Positions 15,736-24,687 of a stretch of 64,000 nucleotides of DNA are shown here, one piece after another. The notes below the pieces were generated by a model. The model ran no database searches and was not told the origin of the DNA. It worked only from the letters and a program-made list of their open reading frames with translations. Within the stretch, counting starts at the first letter, position 1. Each line of letters opens with the position of its first letter. A program made the position numbers and the translations under genes. The stretch is from Flavobacterium akiainvivens. Its GTDB lineage: Bacteria; Bacteroidota; Bacteroidia; Flavobacteriales; Flavobacteriaceae. The DNA lies in assembly GCF_001278115.1 (NCBI RefSeq), contig NZ_LIYD01000005.1, forward strand, positions 153,512 to 217,511, read 5' to 3'.

Positions 15736-16374
15736 TTAGATTGTAATAAAAAGTTCGTCTTTAGGTTTGCGCACCTTTTTAAGGTGCTGGTTGCGGTCTT
15801 CCTCGTGGCGGTAGCCTATTGTGGCCATAACCGCAACGCTAAGCCCTTTTTGGTCAAGGCCCAGTATTTTGTTTACCGCAGCAGTATTAAAGCCTTCCAT
15901 AGGAGTGGTGTCTATTTTTAAGATTGCTGCGCTGTTAACCAGGGTGCTAAGGGCTATATAAGCCTGTTTTGCAGTCCAGTTGTTGCGCTGCTCTTCGGTT
16001 AGGGAGGCAAGAAAACCGTTAATGTAATCCTGAAGGCCGCTTACGGCATCGGCAGGCAGTTCGCGTTCGGCAATAATGTTATCGGCGTAGGCCTGAACCT
16101 GTTCGGCCCCTACGTTAACCTGGCTGGCAAAAACAAACACATGGCTTGCATCGGCCACAAGGTTTTTATTGTTGCCGCTTACGCCTTCGGTAAGCTGTTG
16201 TTTTACTTCGGGGTTTTCTACAATAATAATGTTGTAAGGCTGCAGCCCTACAGACGATACGCTAAGGCGTACGGCTTCTTTAAGCTGTTCTAAATCCTGT
16301 GCCGATACACTTTTAGATGCATCATATTTTTTAACGGCATAGCGCCATTTCAGGCTGTTTATAAAATCGGTCAT
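15736..16374 (-). CDS. nitroreductase family NAD(P)H oxidoreductase (NfsB-like)
   Basis: 212 residues of the FMN-dependent nitroreductase fold. RWAVKKYDASK-like RYAVKKYDASKSVS at the N-terminus, LSVSSVGLQPYNIIIVE in the FMN pocket, and GLDQKGLSVAVMATIGYRHE near the C-terminus match NfsB-type enzymes that reduce quinones and nitroaromatics. It lies 27 bases after the MarR gene in the same direction, so control by that regulator is likely. Confidence 0.9.
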   Translation of the reverse strand: MTDFINSLKWRYAVKKYDASKSVSAQDLEQLKEAVRLSVSSVGLQPYNIIIVENPEVKQQLTEGVSGNNKNLVADASHVFVFASQVNVGAEQVQAYADNIIAERELPADAVSGLQDYINGFLASLTEEQRNNWTAKQAYIALSTLVNSAAILKIDTTPMEGFNTAAVNKILGLDQKGLSVAVMATIGYRHEEDRNQHLKKVRKPKDELFITI

Positions 16375-16401
16375 AATAAATTGGGTAACTATAAAGTGGT
16401 A

Positions 16402-16857
16402 TTAAAGGGTGCGGTATTTTTCCAGCAGTATGTTAAGCTGCTCCAGTTCGGCAGGGGTAAGGTTACCGGCATATTTGTTGTCGTGTGCTTCTACCTGCGG
16501 GTCAAGCTCTTTTAACAGCTCAAGGCCTTTTTGGGTAATGGAAATTTCCATCTTGCGGCGGTTATCGGGGCAAATTTTGCGTTCCACAAGCTCTTTTAGC
16601 AGCAGCTTGTCTACCAGCCGGGTAGTATTGCTGGTTTTGGCAATCATGCGTTCCTGTATCATGCCCATGTTGGCAGGGCAGCCTTTTTGCCCGCGTAAAA
16701 TGCGCAGTACGTTAAACTGTTCTGCCGAGAGGTCAAAGGGTTTTAGTACTTCGTTCATGCTTTCTGCCAGCAGGTTTTGCGTGTACATAATATTCAGTAT
16801 CGTCTTCTTTTCGGCAGACAATGCAGAAGTGGGCTGTATGGCTTCTTCAATCTTCAT
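16402..16857 (-). CDS. MarR-family transcriptional regulator
   Basis: 151 residues from the start at 16857 (MKIEEAIQPTSA). A longer frame reaching 16992 would run through three operator-like palindromes and the promoter, so it is rejected. Winged-helix residues are visible: LSAEQFNVLRILRGQKGCPA, MIQERMIAKTSNTTRLVDKL and the wing CPDNRRKMEISITQKGLEL. It probably represses itself and the downstream nitroreductase in response to electrophiles, quinones or similar ligands (inferred from the family and pairing). Confidence 0.92.
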   Translation of the reverse strand: MKIEEAIQPTSALSAEKKTILNIMYTQNLLAESMNEVLKPFDLSAEQFNVLRILRGQKGCPANMGMIQERMIAKTSNTTRLVDKLLLKELVERKICPDNRRKMEISITQKGLELLKELDPQVEAHDNKYAGNLTPAELEQLNILLEKYRTL

Positions 16858-16858
16858 A

Positions 16859-16920
16859 TTTGTAATTACAAAATTTGTATGTACAAATGTATGTAGATTT
16901 CCCTTATTTGTATGTACAAG
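16859..16920 (-). promoter_or_regulatory. three TTTGTA-N2-TACAAA operator boxes and promoter of the marR operon
   Basis: Boxes are TTTGTAATTACAAA (16859-16872), TTTGTATGTACAAA (16874-16887) and TTTGTATGTACAAG (16907-16920). The first two are palindromic or nearly so and the third has one change. Centres are 15 and 33 bases apart. The minus-strand -7 box TACATTTG (16884-16891) overlaps the second box, so a bound protein would block transcription. Fits MarR autoregulation. Confidence 0.7.
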
Positions 16921-17014
16921 TGTTGTTAATTTTTTGTTAACGGTATGTAACGCCGGTTTTGCGGGTAATATGGGGCTGAATTTTTGGTACATTTAATCCC
17001 CTAAAAAGTTAGTT

Positions 17015-17614
17015 ATGCAAAAAAGAGTAATACTATATGCCGCCGCACTGTGCATGGGGTTTGCCGTGTTTTCGTGTAAGGAGAATACTGCCGAGGCCGC
17101 ACAGCCCGTGGGAGATTCTGTACCAAAAGATACTGCTGCGCCCGTAGCCAAAGTGCAAACCGGGCCCGAGCCTGTAGAGGTGTTTACCAACGATACCGTT
17201 ACTGTAAAAGGCTATAAATGGGAGGGGCTAAACCACTACCTGAGCCAAAAGAACGATACTACCTATGTGGTTAACTTTTGGGCCACATGGTGCCAGCCGT
17301 GTGTGGAAGAGCTGCCGCATTTTGAAGAAATAAACAAAAAGTATAAGAAGAATAAGGTTAAGGTGGTGCTGGTTAGCATGGACTTTAAAAAGGACATTGA
17401 GAAAAAACTCCTGCCGTTTATTAACAGGAAACAAATAAAAAGCGAGGTGATATTAATGCGCGAAACCGACCTTAACAGCTGGCTGCCCAAGGTAGACACC
17501 ACGTGGAGCGGGGCTATTCCGGCGACGGTAATATACAATAAGGAGATGCGTAAGTTTTACGAAAAAGAGTTTACCTATGCCGAACTCGAAAAAGAAATAA
17601 GCAACTTTAAATAA
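17015..17614 (+). CDS. TlpA-like thioredoxin lipoprotein
   Basis: 199 residues. A lipoprotein signal (YAAALCMGFAVFSCKENT, Cys at about residue 21) is followed by an Ala/Pro-rich linker and a TlpA-type thioredoxin fold with the redox motif NFWATWCQPCVEELPHFEEI. The cis-proline is in SGAIPATVIYNKE. It probably reduces disulfides, or maintains thiols, outside the cytoplasm. A second thioredoxin-fold gene follows 30 bases later in the same direction. Confidence 0.88.
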   Translation: MQKRVILYAAALCMGFAVFSCKENTAEAAQPVGDSVPKDTAAPVAKVQTGPEPVEVFTNDTVTVKGYKWEGLNHYLSQKNDTTYVVNFWATWCQPCVEELPHFEEINKKYKKNKVKVVLVSMDFKKDIEKKLLPFINRKQIKSEVILMRETDLNSWLPKVDTTWSGAIPATVIYNKEMRKFYEKEFTYAELEKEISNFK

Positions 17615-17644
17615 GCTATAATCAAATTTTAATATTCAAAAATC

Positions 17645-18253
17645 ATGAAAACAATCAAACTATTGGCCTTGTTTGTCGCTGTAGGGGCGCTGGCCGCATT
17701 TACTACGGCTACCGTAGCCGGATACAAGGTGGGCGATACCGCAACCGACTTTAGCCTTAAGAACGTTGACGGCAAAAAAGTAGCGCTTAAAGACTATAAA
17801 AATGCCAAAGGCTATATTGTGGTGTTTACCTGCAACCATTGCCCGTATGCCCAGGCATACGAAGACCGTATTATAGCGCTCGATAAAAAATACAGCAAGC
17901 AGGGCTACCAGGTTGTGGCCATAAACCCTAATAACCCTGAAAAACAAAAAGAAGACAGTTTTGAAAAAATGCAGGAAAGGGCTAAGGCCAAAAAATATGC
18001 ATTCCCGTATCTGTTAGACGAAGGGCAAAAGGTATACCCGCAGTATGGTGCAACCAAAACGCCACACGTATATGTACTTCAAAAAACGGCTAAGGGTAAT
18101 GTAGTGAAATACATAGGCGCTATAGACGATAACCACGAAGATGAAAAGGCCGTAACCCAGAAATATGTTGAAAATGCAGTAGATGCGCTGCTAAAAGGCA
18201 AAGAGGTTTCGGTTACGGAAACAAAGGCCATTGGCTGCTCAATAAAGGCATAA
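17645..18253 (+). CDS. redoxin/AhpC-TSA family thioredoxin-fold protein
   Basis: 202 residues with an N-terminal signal peptide (MKTIKLLALFVAVGALAAFT). The redoxin domain contains TDFSLKNVDGKKVALKDYKN and the active-site region VVFTCNHCPYAQAYEDR with a Cys-X2-Cys motif of CNHC type; TKTPHVYVL carries the cis-proline. This CNHCPY form marks a distinct group of exported thioredoxin-like proteins. It lies in tandem with the TlpA-like gene and probably works in the same envelope redox system. Confidence 0.85.
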   Translation: MKTIKLLALFVAVGALAAFTTATVAGYKVGDTATDFSLKNVDGKKVALKDYKNAKGYIVVFTCNHCPYAQAYEDRIIALDKKYSKQGYQVVAINPNNPEKQKEDSFEKMQERAKAKKYAFPYLLDEGQKVYPQYGATKTPHVYVLQKTAKGNVVKYIGAIDDNHEDEKAVTQKYVENAVDALLKGKEVSVTETKAIGCSIKA

Positions 18254-18275
18254 GGTTTAAGGCTTTGCCTGTTTC

Positions 18276-18332
18276 AATTCCTGTTAAAGATAATGCACCA
18301 AACGTTGGTTGGCAGTTTCTTTAGCAGGAATT
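18276..18332. terminator. inverted repeat between convergent genes, likely terminator
   Basis: AATTCCTGTTAAAG (18276-18289) pairs with CTTTAGCAGGAATT (18319-18332) with one mismatch. It lies between the convergent redoxin and LytTR genes; the loop of about 29 bases is longer than usual. Confidence 0.5.
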
Positions 18333-18345
18333 TGTTTTGTACCCC

Positions 18346-19071
18346 TTAAATCCTGAATTTTTCTATCCTGCTGAAAAACTCATTCCTGTAGGTATCGCCC
18401 AGGGGCAGGCACTTGCCGCTAATCCACACTTCGTTATTATCAGTCTTTTCAATTTTGCCAATGGCGGCAATAAACGACTTGTGTATTTTTATAAACAGGC
18501 TGCCGGGCAGGTTTTCTTCAAAGTATTTCAGGGTGTTGTAGGTTACCACCTGTTCGGTTGAGGTGTGCAGCACTATATAGTTCTTAATGCTTTCTATGTA
18601 GTGTATGTCTTTAATTTCTATGCGCTGGTAGCGGTTTTTGCCGTCGGTTTTTACAAAAAAGTACTCATCGGTAATGGTATCGGCAGGCAGCTTTACAGCA
18701 GCGGGCTCTGTATTTTGCTTGCGCACTTTTTCTACGGCTGCAATAAAACGGTTAAAGGGTATGGGCTTTAGCAGGTAATCTACCGCATTCATTTCAAAGC
18801 CCTCTATGGCAAACTGGGGGTAGGCGGTGGTAAATACAATTTTTACCTTGTCTTTAATAATTGCCGAAAGCTGAATACCTGTAAGGTCGGGCATTTGTAT
18901 GTCCAGGAACACCACATCGGGCTTATGCTGCTCTATAAGCGCAAGGGCCTCTACCGCACGGGTACAGGTAGCCACGCATTCTATGCCCTGCAACTGCTCA
19001 GTATATTTTTGCAGCAGGCGTATTGCAGGCGGTTCGTCATCTACTATTATGCAGGTTATGGTGTTGCTCAT
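18346..19071 (-). CDS. LytTR-type response regulator
   Basis: 241 residues. Receiver domain (about 1-120) with acidic pocket CIIVDDEPPA, phosphorylatable Asp in DVVFLDIQMPDLTG and Lys in YLLKPIPFNRF; LytTR DNA-binding domain in the last 100 residues (YFFVKTDGKNRYQRIEIKDI, FIKIHKSFIAAIGKIEK). It is the output of the sensor kinase encoded directly upstream; stop and start overlap as TAATG. Targets are unknown; the divergent outer-membrane receptor is a natural candidate. Confidence 0.93.
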   Translation of the reverse strand: MSNTITCIIVDDEPPAIRLLQKYTEQLQGIECVATCTRAVEALALIEQHKPDVVFLDIQMPDLTGIQLSAIIKDKVKIVFTTAYPQFAIEGFEMNAVDYLLKPIPFNRFIAAVEKVRKQNTEPAAVKLPADTITDEYFFVKTDGKNRYQRIEIKDIHYIESIKNYIVLHTSTEQVVTYNTLKYFEENLPGSLFIKIHKSFIAAIGKIEKTDNNEVWISGKCLPLGDTYRNEFFSRIEKFRI

Positions 19072-20099
19072 TAGCTTAGCGGTAGGGTAAGTGATACGTT
19101 ATAATACCGGGCATCCTGCTCTATATCAAGGCTGTGGTTTTCAGGGTACATAATGTGCAGCCTCTGGCTTATGTTTTTATTGCCAATGCCGTGCTCATCA
19201 TAGCTTTGGGTAACGCGGTATTTGTTGGTTGCAGTAAAGATAAGCCTTCCTGCCTGTGTTTTGAGGGTTATAACAACAGGATTGTCAAAATCATCGGTAA
19301 TGCCGTGCTTAAAGGCATTTTCAAGGAAATGTATCAGCAACAGCGATGGTATTTTGTGTGTGCCCGCGTCATGAGGGTATGTAAAGGTTACGGCCACCTT
19401 GCCGTCAAAACGCCTTTTAAAAAGGTCGATATAATTTTGCAGGAACACCATTTCGTCCTTTAGCAGCACCATATCGTTCTCGCTTTCATAAGTAACATAG
19501 CGCAGCATTTCAGATAGTTTCAGGATATCAGCCGCCACCCCGGGGTTTGTATCATACAAATCAGAATAAAAACCGTTGAGCGAATTAAACAAAAAGTGCG
19601 GGCTCAGCTGGTTTTTGAGGGCCTGTAACTCGGCTTGTTTTTTCTCTATGGTAAGCCGGTTAAGCTGTGAGTTGGTATTCCACAGGTGTTTCATAAAATA
19701 ACCCACAAGGCTAAACAGCAGTACCCTTATAGAAAAATAGGAGTTATCATATATATAATACAACGGGTTAAGGTCGCGCACATCATAATTATGATAGCCC
19801 GTTAGTTTAAAGAGTAGTACCTCTTCATACACAAAGCGTATGGCGGGGAACACTATTATAAGCCCAAATTGCGCAATTATTAGCAAACTCCATTTTTTAT
19901 TGGGGATTGTTTTTGGGCAGATAAACAGGTAGTTGAGGTAAAAAATAAGGAGTTCCAGCAATAGGAAACCTATATTTTGCAAAATGCTCCATGTTGAATC
20001 TAAATCGTTATAAACGGTTATGCTCTTTAAAAGCTGGTCGAGCCCCACAAACAGGAACCAGAATATAAGGTGGTACAGTATTTCTTTTTTCTTGCTCAT
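19071..20099 (-). CDS. LytS/YpdA-type sensor histidine kinase
   Basis: 342 residues from the start at 20099 (MSKKKEILYH); the longer frame to 20168 adds residues unlike a membrane-protein start. Four hydrophobic segments fill about the first 150 residues. The His_kinase domain follows with LKNQLSPHFLFNSLNGFYS (phospho-accepting His) and the ATPase motif IHFLENAFKHGI. This family phosphorylates LytTR regulators. The overlap with the regulator gene supports a dedicated pair. Confidence 0.92.
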   Translation of the reverse strand: MSKKKEILYHLIFWFLFVGLDQLLKSITVYNDLDSTWSILQNIGFLLLELLIFYLNYLFICPKTIPNKKWSLLIIAQFGLIIVFPAIRFVYEEVLLFKLTGYHNYDVRDLNPLYYIYDNSYFSIRVLLFSLVGYFMKHLWNTNSQLNRLTIEKKQAELQALKNQLSPHFLFNSLNGFYSDLYDTNPGVAADILKLSEMLRYVTYESENDMVLLKDEMVFLQNYIDLFKRRFDGKVAVTFTYPHDAGTHKIPSLLLIHFLENAFKHGITDDFDNPVVITLKTQAGRLIFTATNKYRVTQSYDEHGIGNKNISQRLHIMYPENHSLDIEQDARYYNVSLTLPLS

Positions 20100-20251
20100 A
20101 GTGCTAAGGTAGCGCTTATGCCAAACGTGTGCAGCGGTATTGTTTAAACAGGCAAAAATACAGGACAAATACCGTTTTTACCACAACAAACCCCAAAATA
20201 ACCTGTCACAGCGGTTTTGTTTTACAAACCGGCAGGTTGGTACCAAATGCC

Positions 20252-20287
20252 ATTTGCCCTTAAACAGGCGGCGTACTATTGCAGCAT
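20252..20287 (+). promoter_or_regulatory. probable promoter of the outer-membrane receptor gene
   Basis: TTTG at about 20252-20255 and TACTATTG at about 20275-20282 are 17-19 bases apart; the second box differs from TAnnTTTG in one base. It lies just upstream of the ATG at 20303. Confidence 0.4.
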
Positions 20288-20302
20288 AAAATCAATACAA
20301 CA

Positions 20303-22672
20303 ATGAAAAAATTACTGCTTATTACGTTACTGCTTTTTACTGCGTTACCGGTGCTGGCACAGGCTATTACAGGTGTGGTAAAAGAACAGGATGCCTCGGT
20401 CGTTTCTTTTGCTTCTGTATATATTACTAATGCAGATACCACCATAGCCTATACCGAAACCGATGATGCGGGCAACTATGCACTAACCATTCCGCCCACA
20501 TTTACAAGTGGAACCTTTACCGTGAGCTACTTTGGCTTTACCACCTATACACAGGAAATAAGCAGTGCCAACCTGCCGGCAGAACTGAATGTAACCCTTA
20601 TTCCGCAGCAGGAGCAGCTTAATGAGGTGGTAATAGACGTGCGCCAGAAGGCCATGACCATGAAAGGCGATAAAACCATACTTAATGTTGAGGCAGCCGG
20701 TATAGGCAACGGCAATAACGGGCTTGAAACCATACGCCTGGTACCGGGTATGCGCCTTGATAAAGACGAAAACCTGGTGTACAGGGGCAGTACCGACCTG
20801 CAAATAATGATTAACGGCAAGAAAAGCCTGCTAACCGGCGATGCCCTACGCGAATACATACGGTCTTTAAAAGGCAGCGATATAGAGTCTATTGAAATTA
20901 TAGCACAACCATCGGCCCGATATGATGCAGCGGGAACGGCCGGTATAATAAACATTGTACTGAAAAAGAGCCGTAAGGCAGGGCTATCGGGCAGTATAAA
21001 CACCGCGGCCTATTATGGCGAATATTTTAAAAGCCAGCAGGGGGGAAGGCTGTTTTATAACGATTCGCTGTGGACGGTTACAGCAAACGGCTCATACTAC
21101 AACGGCCAGTCGGTTAACCACAGGCACATAAAGCAAACCATAGCTGCCGAAGAAGGCCAAAGGGTTATTGACCAGTACAACACCTGGCTGCCGGTAACAA
21201 AATCGGGTGGTTTTAATGCAGCCGTAGAGCGCAGGCTGGGCAAAAACCAGGTTATGAGTACCGAATGGCAATATTATAAAGACAGCAGTACCGAAACCAC
21301 TAACGGCTATACCAATGAGTACCTTAACGGCATACCGCAAAACAGGGTAAATCTGAGCCAGCGCTTTAAAGCACCCGAGAGCCGTGTTGCCGGTAACCTT
21401 TTTTACAATTTTACATCAGACAGCCTTACCACCAAGCTTGACCTGCAGGCAAATTTTGCACACTACAGCACAGAGCGCAACGGTTTTCAGCGTAATGAGT
21501 ATGCCGGTGGGGATAACCTGAACCTGGATGGCGAAAATAAAACGGCATACACCATTGCCAACGTACAGGCCGATTTTAACCACAAGCTTGCCCAAAACAT
21601 AAACCTTGAGGCCGGCGCCAAGTATGCCTATGTAAAAATGGACTACTACAACCGCTATGAAGCCAACAATACCGAACTGTTGTTTATACCGGACAGCCTG
21701 CTGGTTAACGATTTTAAATATGATGAAAAGCTGGCAAGCGGTTATGCACAGGCATCGGCAGAATTTGGCCGTTGGAACCTTCAGGCAGGGCTTAGGGCAG
21801 AGTACTACAGGTTTACAGCAGCATCGCCATTAAACGCACAGGTAAATAAGGGCGAATATACCAACCTGTTCCCGTCGTTTTCATTTGGCTACAGGCACGA
21901 AAATAACCAGTACCAGTTTAGCTACAGCAGGCGCATAGGCAGGCCTGATTATTTATCGCTAAACCCATACTACCAGTATATGGATGCCTACACGCTGCAA
22001 ACCGGCAACCCTGCGCTAAGGCCGCAGTATTACAACAGCTTTCAGCTTAACTACATTTATAAAAGCATGCTTAGCCTGGGCCTTTACGGGTATTTGTACA
22101 AAGACGGCTTTACACAGGTTATAGACTACCGCCATGGCGAAAATTATAACATAACCTACAGTGCCAACGCGGCAAACGGCAGCCGGTTTGGGTTTTCGGC
22201 TTCGGTACCTTACCAGCCTGTAAAGTGGTGGACGGTGCAGCTAAGCGCAGACGCATACCTGAGCACTGAAAAATCAGATATTGAAAACTTTGCCTATAAC
22301 GGCAGCGGTTTTGGCTACGATGTTAACCTGTACCAGGGGGTTGAGCTAAAAGGCGACTGGAAACTGACCATGAACGGTTTTTACAGCGGGCGCTCTACCA
22401 CGCCAAATGGTTTTTCTAAAGCTACCTATGATGTGAGCCTTTCGGGTAAAAAGCCCCTGCTGGATAAAAAACTGGTGGTTGCCGCCGGATGCTCCAACAT
22501 ATTAAGGAAAAGCCTGTACAACCATACCACGCAGGTAAACAATGTATCTACAGACTGGACCAACCGCTGGGAAACCCGCCGCTTTTTTGTACAGGTTACC
22601 TATTATTTTGGTTCAGGCAAAAACAAGGAGGTAAAATCAACATCGCTGGATGAGGAAACAAACAGGATGTAA
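20303..22672 (+). CDS. outer-membrane beta-barrel receptor (TonB-dependent receptor-like, OMP_b-brl_3)
   Basis: 789 residues from MKKLLLITLLLFTALPVLAQ, a clear signal peptide. A carboxypeptidase-regulatory-like Ig domain (about residues 22-105) is followed by a plug-like domain (MIINGKK-type segment IMINGKKSLLTGDALREYI, IESIEIIAQPSARYDAAGTA, GIINIVLKK) and a long C-terminal barrel with alternating aromatic strands (YQFSYSRRIGRPDYLSLNPY). This fits the outer membrane beta-barrel family of Bacteroidota. The ligand is unknown. It does not end in a SusC-type neighbour pair; no SusD is present. It is divergent from the LytS/LytTR pair. Confidence 0.88.
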   Translation: MKKLLLITLLLFTALPVLAQAITGVVKEQDASVVSFASVYITNADTTIAYTETDDAGNYALTIPPTFTSGTFTVSYFGFTTYTQEISSANLPAELNVTLIPQQEQLNEVVIDVRQKAMTMKGDKTILNVEAAGIGNGNNGLETIRLVPGMRLDKDENLVYRGSTDLQIMINGKKSLLTGDALREYIRSLKGSDIESIEIIAQPSARYDAAGTAGIINIVLKKSRKAGLSGSINTAAYYGEYFKSQQGGRLFYNDSLWTVTANGSYYNGQSVNHRHIKQTIAAEEGQRVIDQYNTWLPVTKSGGFNAAVERRLGKNQVMSTEWQYYKDSSTETTNGYTNEYLNGIPQNRVNLSQRFKAPESRVAGNLFYNFTSDSLTTKLDLQANFAHYSTERNGFQRNEYAGGDNLNLDGENKTAYTIANVQADFNHKLAQNINLEAGAKYAYVKMDYYNRYEANNTELLFIPDSLLVNDFKYDEKLASGYAQASAEFGRWNLQAGLRAEYYRFTAASPLNAQVNKGEYTNLFPSFSFGYRHENNQYQFSYSRRIGRPDYLSLNPYYQYMDAYTLQTGNPALRPQYYNSFQLNYIYKSMLSLGLYGYLYKDGFTQVIDYRHGENYNITYSANAANGSRFGFSASVPYQPVKWWTVQLSADAYLSTEKSDIENFAYNGSGFGYDVNLYQGVELKGDWKLTMNGFYSGRSTTPNGFSKATYDVSLSGKKPLLDKKLVVAAGCSNILRKSLYNHTTQVNNVSTDWTNRWETRRFFVQVTYYFGSGKNKEVKSTSLDEETNRM

Positions 22673-22690
22673 TAGGGTTAAACATAAAAA

Positions 22691-22721
22691 AATAACGCCA
22701 CTATCTTTCGGTGGCGTTATT
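22691..22721 (+). terminator. hairpin terminator after the receptor gene
   Basis: AATAACGCCAC (22691-22701) pairs perfectly with GTGGCGTTATT (22711-22721) around a 9-base loop. Confidence 0.85.
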
Positions 22722-22797
22722 TGCCTTTCTGTAGAATACGGTGTTTTGCAAAATAAAACAATGATTATTAGTGTCTCATGTGTTTTTTGGCTGTGAA

Positions 22798-23619
22798 TCA
22801 GGATTGGATAAACTCCAGAAGGTCTTTATTAATTGTTTCGTGCTCTGTAGTTGGCATTCCGTGAGGGAAACCGGGATAGGTGATTAGCTTTTCGTTTTTC
22901 AAAAGTTTTGCAGATTTTAAGGCTGAGTTTTCAATGGGTACAATCTGGTCATCTTCACCGTGAAGAACCAAAACCGGAATATCAACGGCTTTCAAATCTT
23001 CGGTAAAATCAGTTTCAGAAAAAGCTTTTATTCCGTCATAATGGGCAACAATCCCGCCCATCATGCCCTGTCTCCACCAGTTTCTCTGGATACCTTCTTT
23101 TACCTTGGCACCTTCTTTGTTGTAGCCGTAGAAAGGGAAAGTCAAATCAATATAAAATTGGTTTCTGTTGTTTAAAGTCTGCTCCCTGATATTATCAAAC
23201 ACTTCCATTGGAACACCATCAGGATTACTTTCGCTTTTAACCATTACCGGTGGAACTGCACTAATTAATACTGCTTTTTTTGCCCTTCCATTGGCATATT
23301 TATTAACGTAACGAATAACTTCGCCACCTCCGGTTGAGTGGCCAATATGTATAACATCTGTTAATCCAAGATAATCTACCAATTCTGCTGCATCAGAGGC
23401 ATACTGCTCAATGGTGTGGTTATAAATATCCTGGCTGGAACGGCCATGGCCTCTTCTGTCATGCGTAACTACCCTATAGCCTTTCTGGAGGAAGAAAATT
23501 ACCTGTGCATCCCAATCATCTGATGATAAAGGCCACCCGTGGTGAAACATTAATACCGGTCCTTTTCCCTGGTCTTTGTAAAAAATTTCTGTTCCGTCTT
23601 TTAATGTTAATGTGCTCAT
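22798..23619 (-). CDS. alpha/beta hydrolase (non-heme haloperoxidase-like)
   Basis: 273 residues. The nucleophile serine is in the elbow GHSTGGGEVIRYV, the acid in VLHGEDDQIVPIE and the histidine in GFPHGMPTTEHE. Oxyanion residues are in FHHGWPLSSDDWDAQ and the cap is short, as in cofactor-free chloroperoxidase-like hydrolases. The true substrate is unknown. It follows the DsbA-like gene by about 80 bases and may be the last gene of the bicupin operon or have its own promoter. First gene of the AT-rich stress island. Confidence 0.9.
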   Translation of the reverse strand: MSTLTLKDGTEIFYKDQGKGPVLMFHHGWPLSSDDWDAQVIFFLQKGYRVVTHDRRGHGRSSQDIYNHTIEQYASDAAELVDYLGLTDVIHIGHSTGGGEVIRYVNKYANGRAKKAVLISAVPPVMVKSESNPDGVPMEVFDNIREQTLNNRNQFYIDLTFPFYGYNKEGAKVKEGIQRNWWRQGMMGGIVAHYDGIKAFSETDFTEDLKAVDIPVLVLHGEDDQIVPIENSALKSAKLLKNEKLITYPGFPHGMPTTEHETINKDLLEFIQS

Positions 23620-23700
23620 TGGTTTAAATTTTTAGTTATTATGATTAATTTGTTTTATAATTATTTTGTGCCTTGATTGGTTAAAAAAAATATTGATGGT

Positions 23701-24219
23701 TTATTCTGTAGCATTTTCCCTGATTATCTGTAGTAAATCCCTCGCACTGCCATCAAATTTTTTATCATTCACAAAAAAGGAAGGCGTACCATTTACGCCA
23801 CTCATAACGCCGCTTTCAAAATCCGAATCCACTTTATTCCCCAATTCAGGATTTTGCAAGTCTTTCTCAAACTGAGAAATGTTCAGGTTTAATTGTTTGG
23901 CCAGTTTGATCAGGAATTTTTCATTCAGGTTTTCCTGATTTTCATAAATAGCATCGTGCATTTCCCAGAATTTACCCTGTAAATTGGCAGCCTCGGTTGC
24001 AATTGCAGCTACTCTTGCATATTGATGCATTTCTGACAGCGGAAAATTCCTGAAGACAAATTTTAGCTGGCTTCCAAATTCTCTTCCAAGTTCTTTTAAA
24101 ACAGGATAAGCCGCTCTGCAATACGGACATTGATAATCACCGTATTCTACAATAACCAAATCGGATTTTAAATTTCCCTGTGCATGGTCATTTTTATTAA
24201 CTGCTGGTTTTAGTGACAT
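23701..24219 (-). CDS. DsbA-family thioredoxin-fold protein, cytoplasmic
   Basis: 172 residues with no signal peptide. The redox motif is VEYGDYQCPYCRAAYPVL and the cis-proline region is GVNGTPSFFVNDKKFDG. The sequence resembles the thioredoxin_4/DsbA-type domains found alone or fused to NhaA antiporters. Lacking an export signal, it probably acts as a cytoplasmic disulfide reductase or isomerase. Only 2 bases separate it from the peroxiredoxin gene, so a redox partnership is plausible. Confidence 0.88.
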   Translation of the reverse strand: MSLKPAVNKNDHAQGNLKSDLVIVEYGDYQCPYCRAAYPVLKELGREFGSQLKFVFRNFPLSEMHQYARVAAIATEAANLQGKFWEMHDAIYENQENLNEKFLIKLAKQLNLNISQFEKDLQNPELGNKVDSDFESGVMSGVNGTPSFFVNDKKFDGSARDLLQIIRENATE

Positions 24220-24221
24220 AG

Positions 24222-24683
24222 TTATTTGTTGTTAAGATTTTGTAATGCTTCTAAAATTCCGTCTGCCCCTGGATTTACTGCAGTTGGCGATAAGTAGCTC
24301 CATTCAATAATGCCATCTTTATCAATAACAAATAAGGCCCGTTTGCATTCTCCTTCCTTATCGTTATAAACACCATATTTTTTGGCAGTTTCTCCTTTGG
24401 CTTCAAAGTCTGCCAATAAAGGGAAATGTAAATTTCGGGATTGTGAAAATGCAAAATGACACCATTTACTGTCTACCGATATTCCAAAGATTTCTGCATT
24501 GTATTTTTTAAAGAATTTCAGCATCTCATTATATAAAGCCATTTGGTCGCTACAAACCGGGCTCCAGTCTGCCGGATAAAAGGCGAGTATAACATTTTGT
24601 CCTTTAAACTCAGATAAAGTGATTTCCTGATCGGGCGTTGCAAACAAAGTAAAATCAGGGGCAGGGGTACCTTTTTGTAACAT
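24222..24683 (-). CDS. peroxiredoxin (AhpC/TSA, BCP-like)
   Basis: 153 residues, one redoxin domain. The peroxidatic Cys is in AFYPADWSPVCSDQM (about residue 43), with the conserved Pro and Asp around it; the typical Thr is replaced by Ser. FGISVDSKWCHFAFS and GECKRALFVIDKDG follow. It reduces peroxides using thiols, possibly supplied by the DsbA-like protein encoded 2 bases downstream. It is third in the operon bicupin-DUF1275-peroxiredoxin-DsbA. Confidence 0.9.
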   Translation of the reverse strand: MLQKGTPAPDFTLFATPDQEITLSEFKGQNVILAFYPADWSPVCSDQMALYNEMLKFFKKYNAEIFGISVDSKWCHFAFSQSRNLHFPLLADFEAKGETAKKYGVYNDKEGECKRALFVIDKDGIIEWSYLSPTAVNPGADGILEALQNLNNK

Positions 24684-24687
24684 ATAC

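Noticed and set aside
16858..16992. N-terminal extension of the MarR protein
   Set aside because: It would translate the three operator boxes and the -7 box; the MarR fold is complete from 16857.
20142..20168. Possible fourth copy of the stress-island motif before the LytS kinase gene
   Set aside because: It shares ACAGGCAAAA but lacks the second CGTT half-site and the 31-bp gap to a -7 box.
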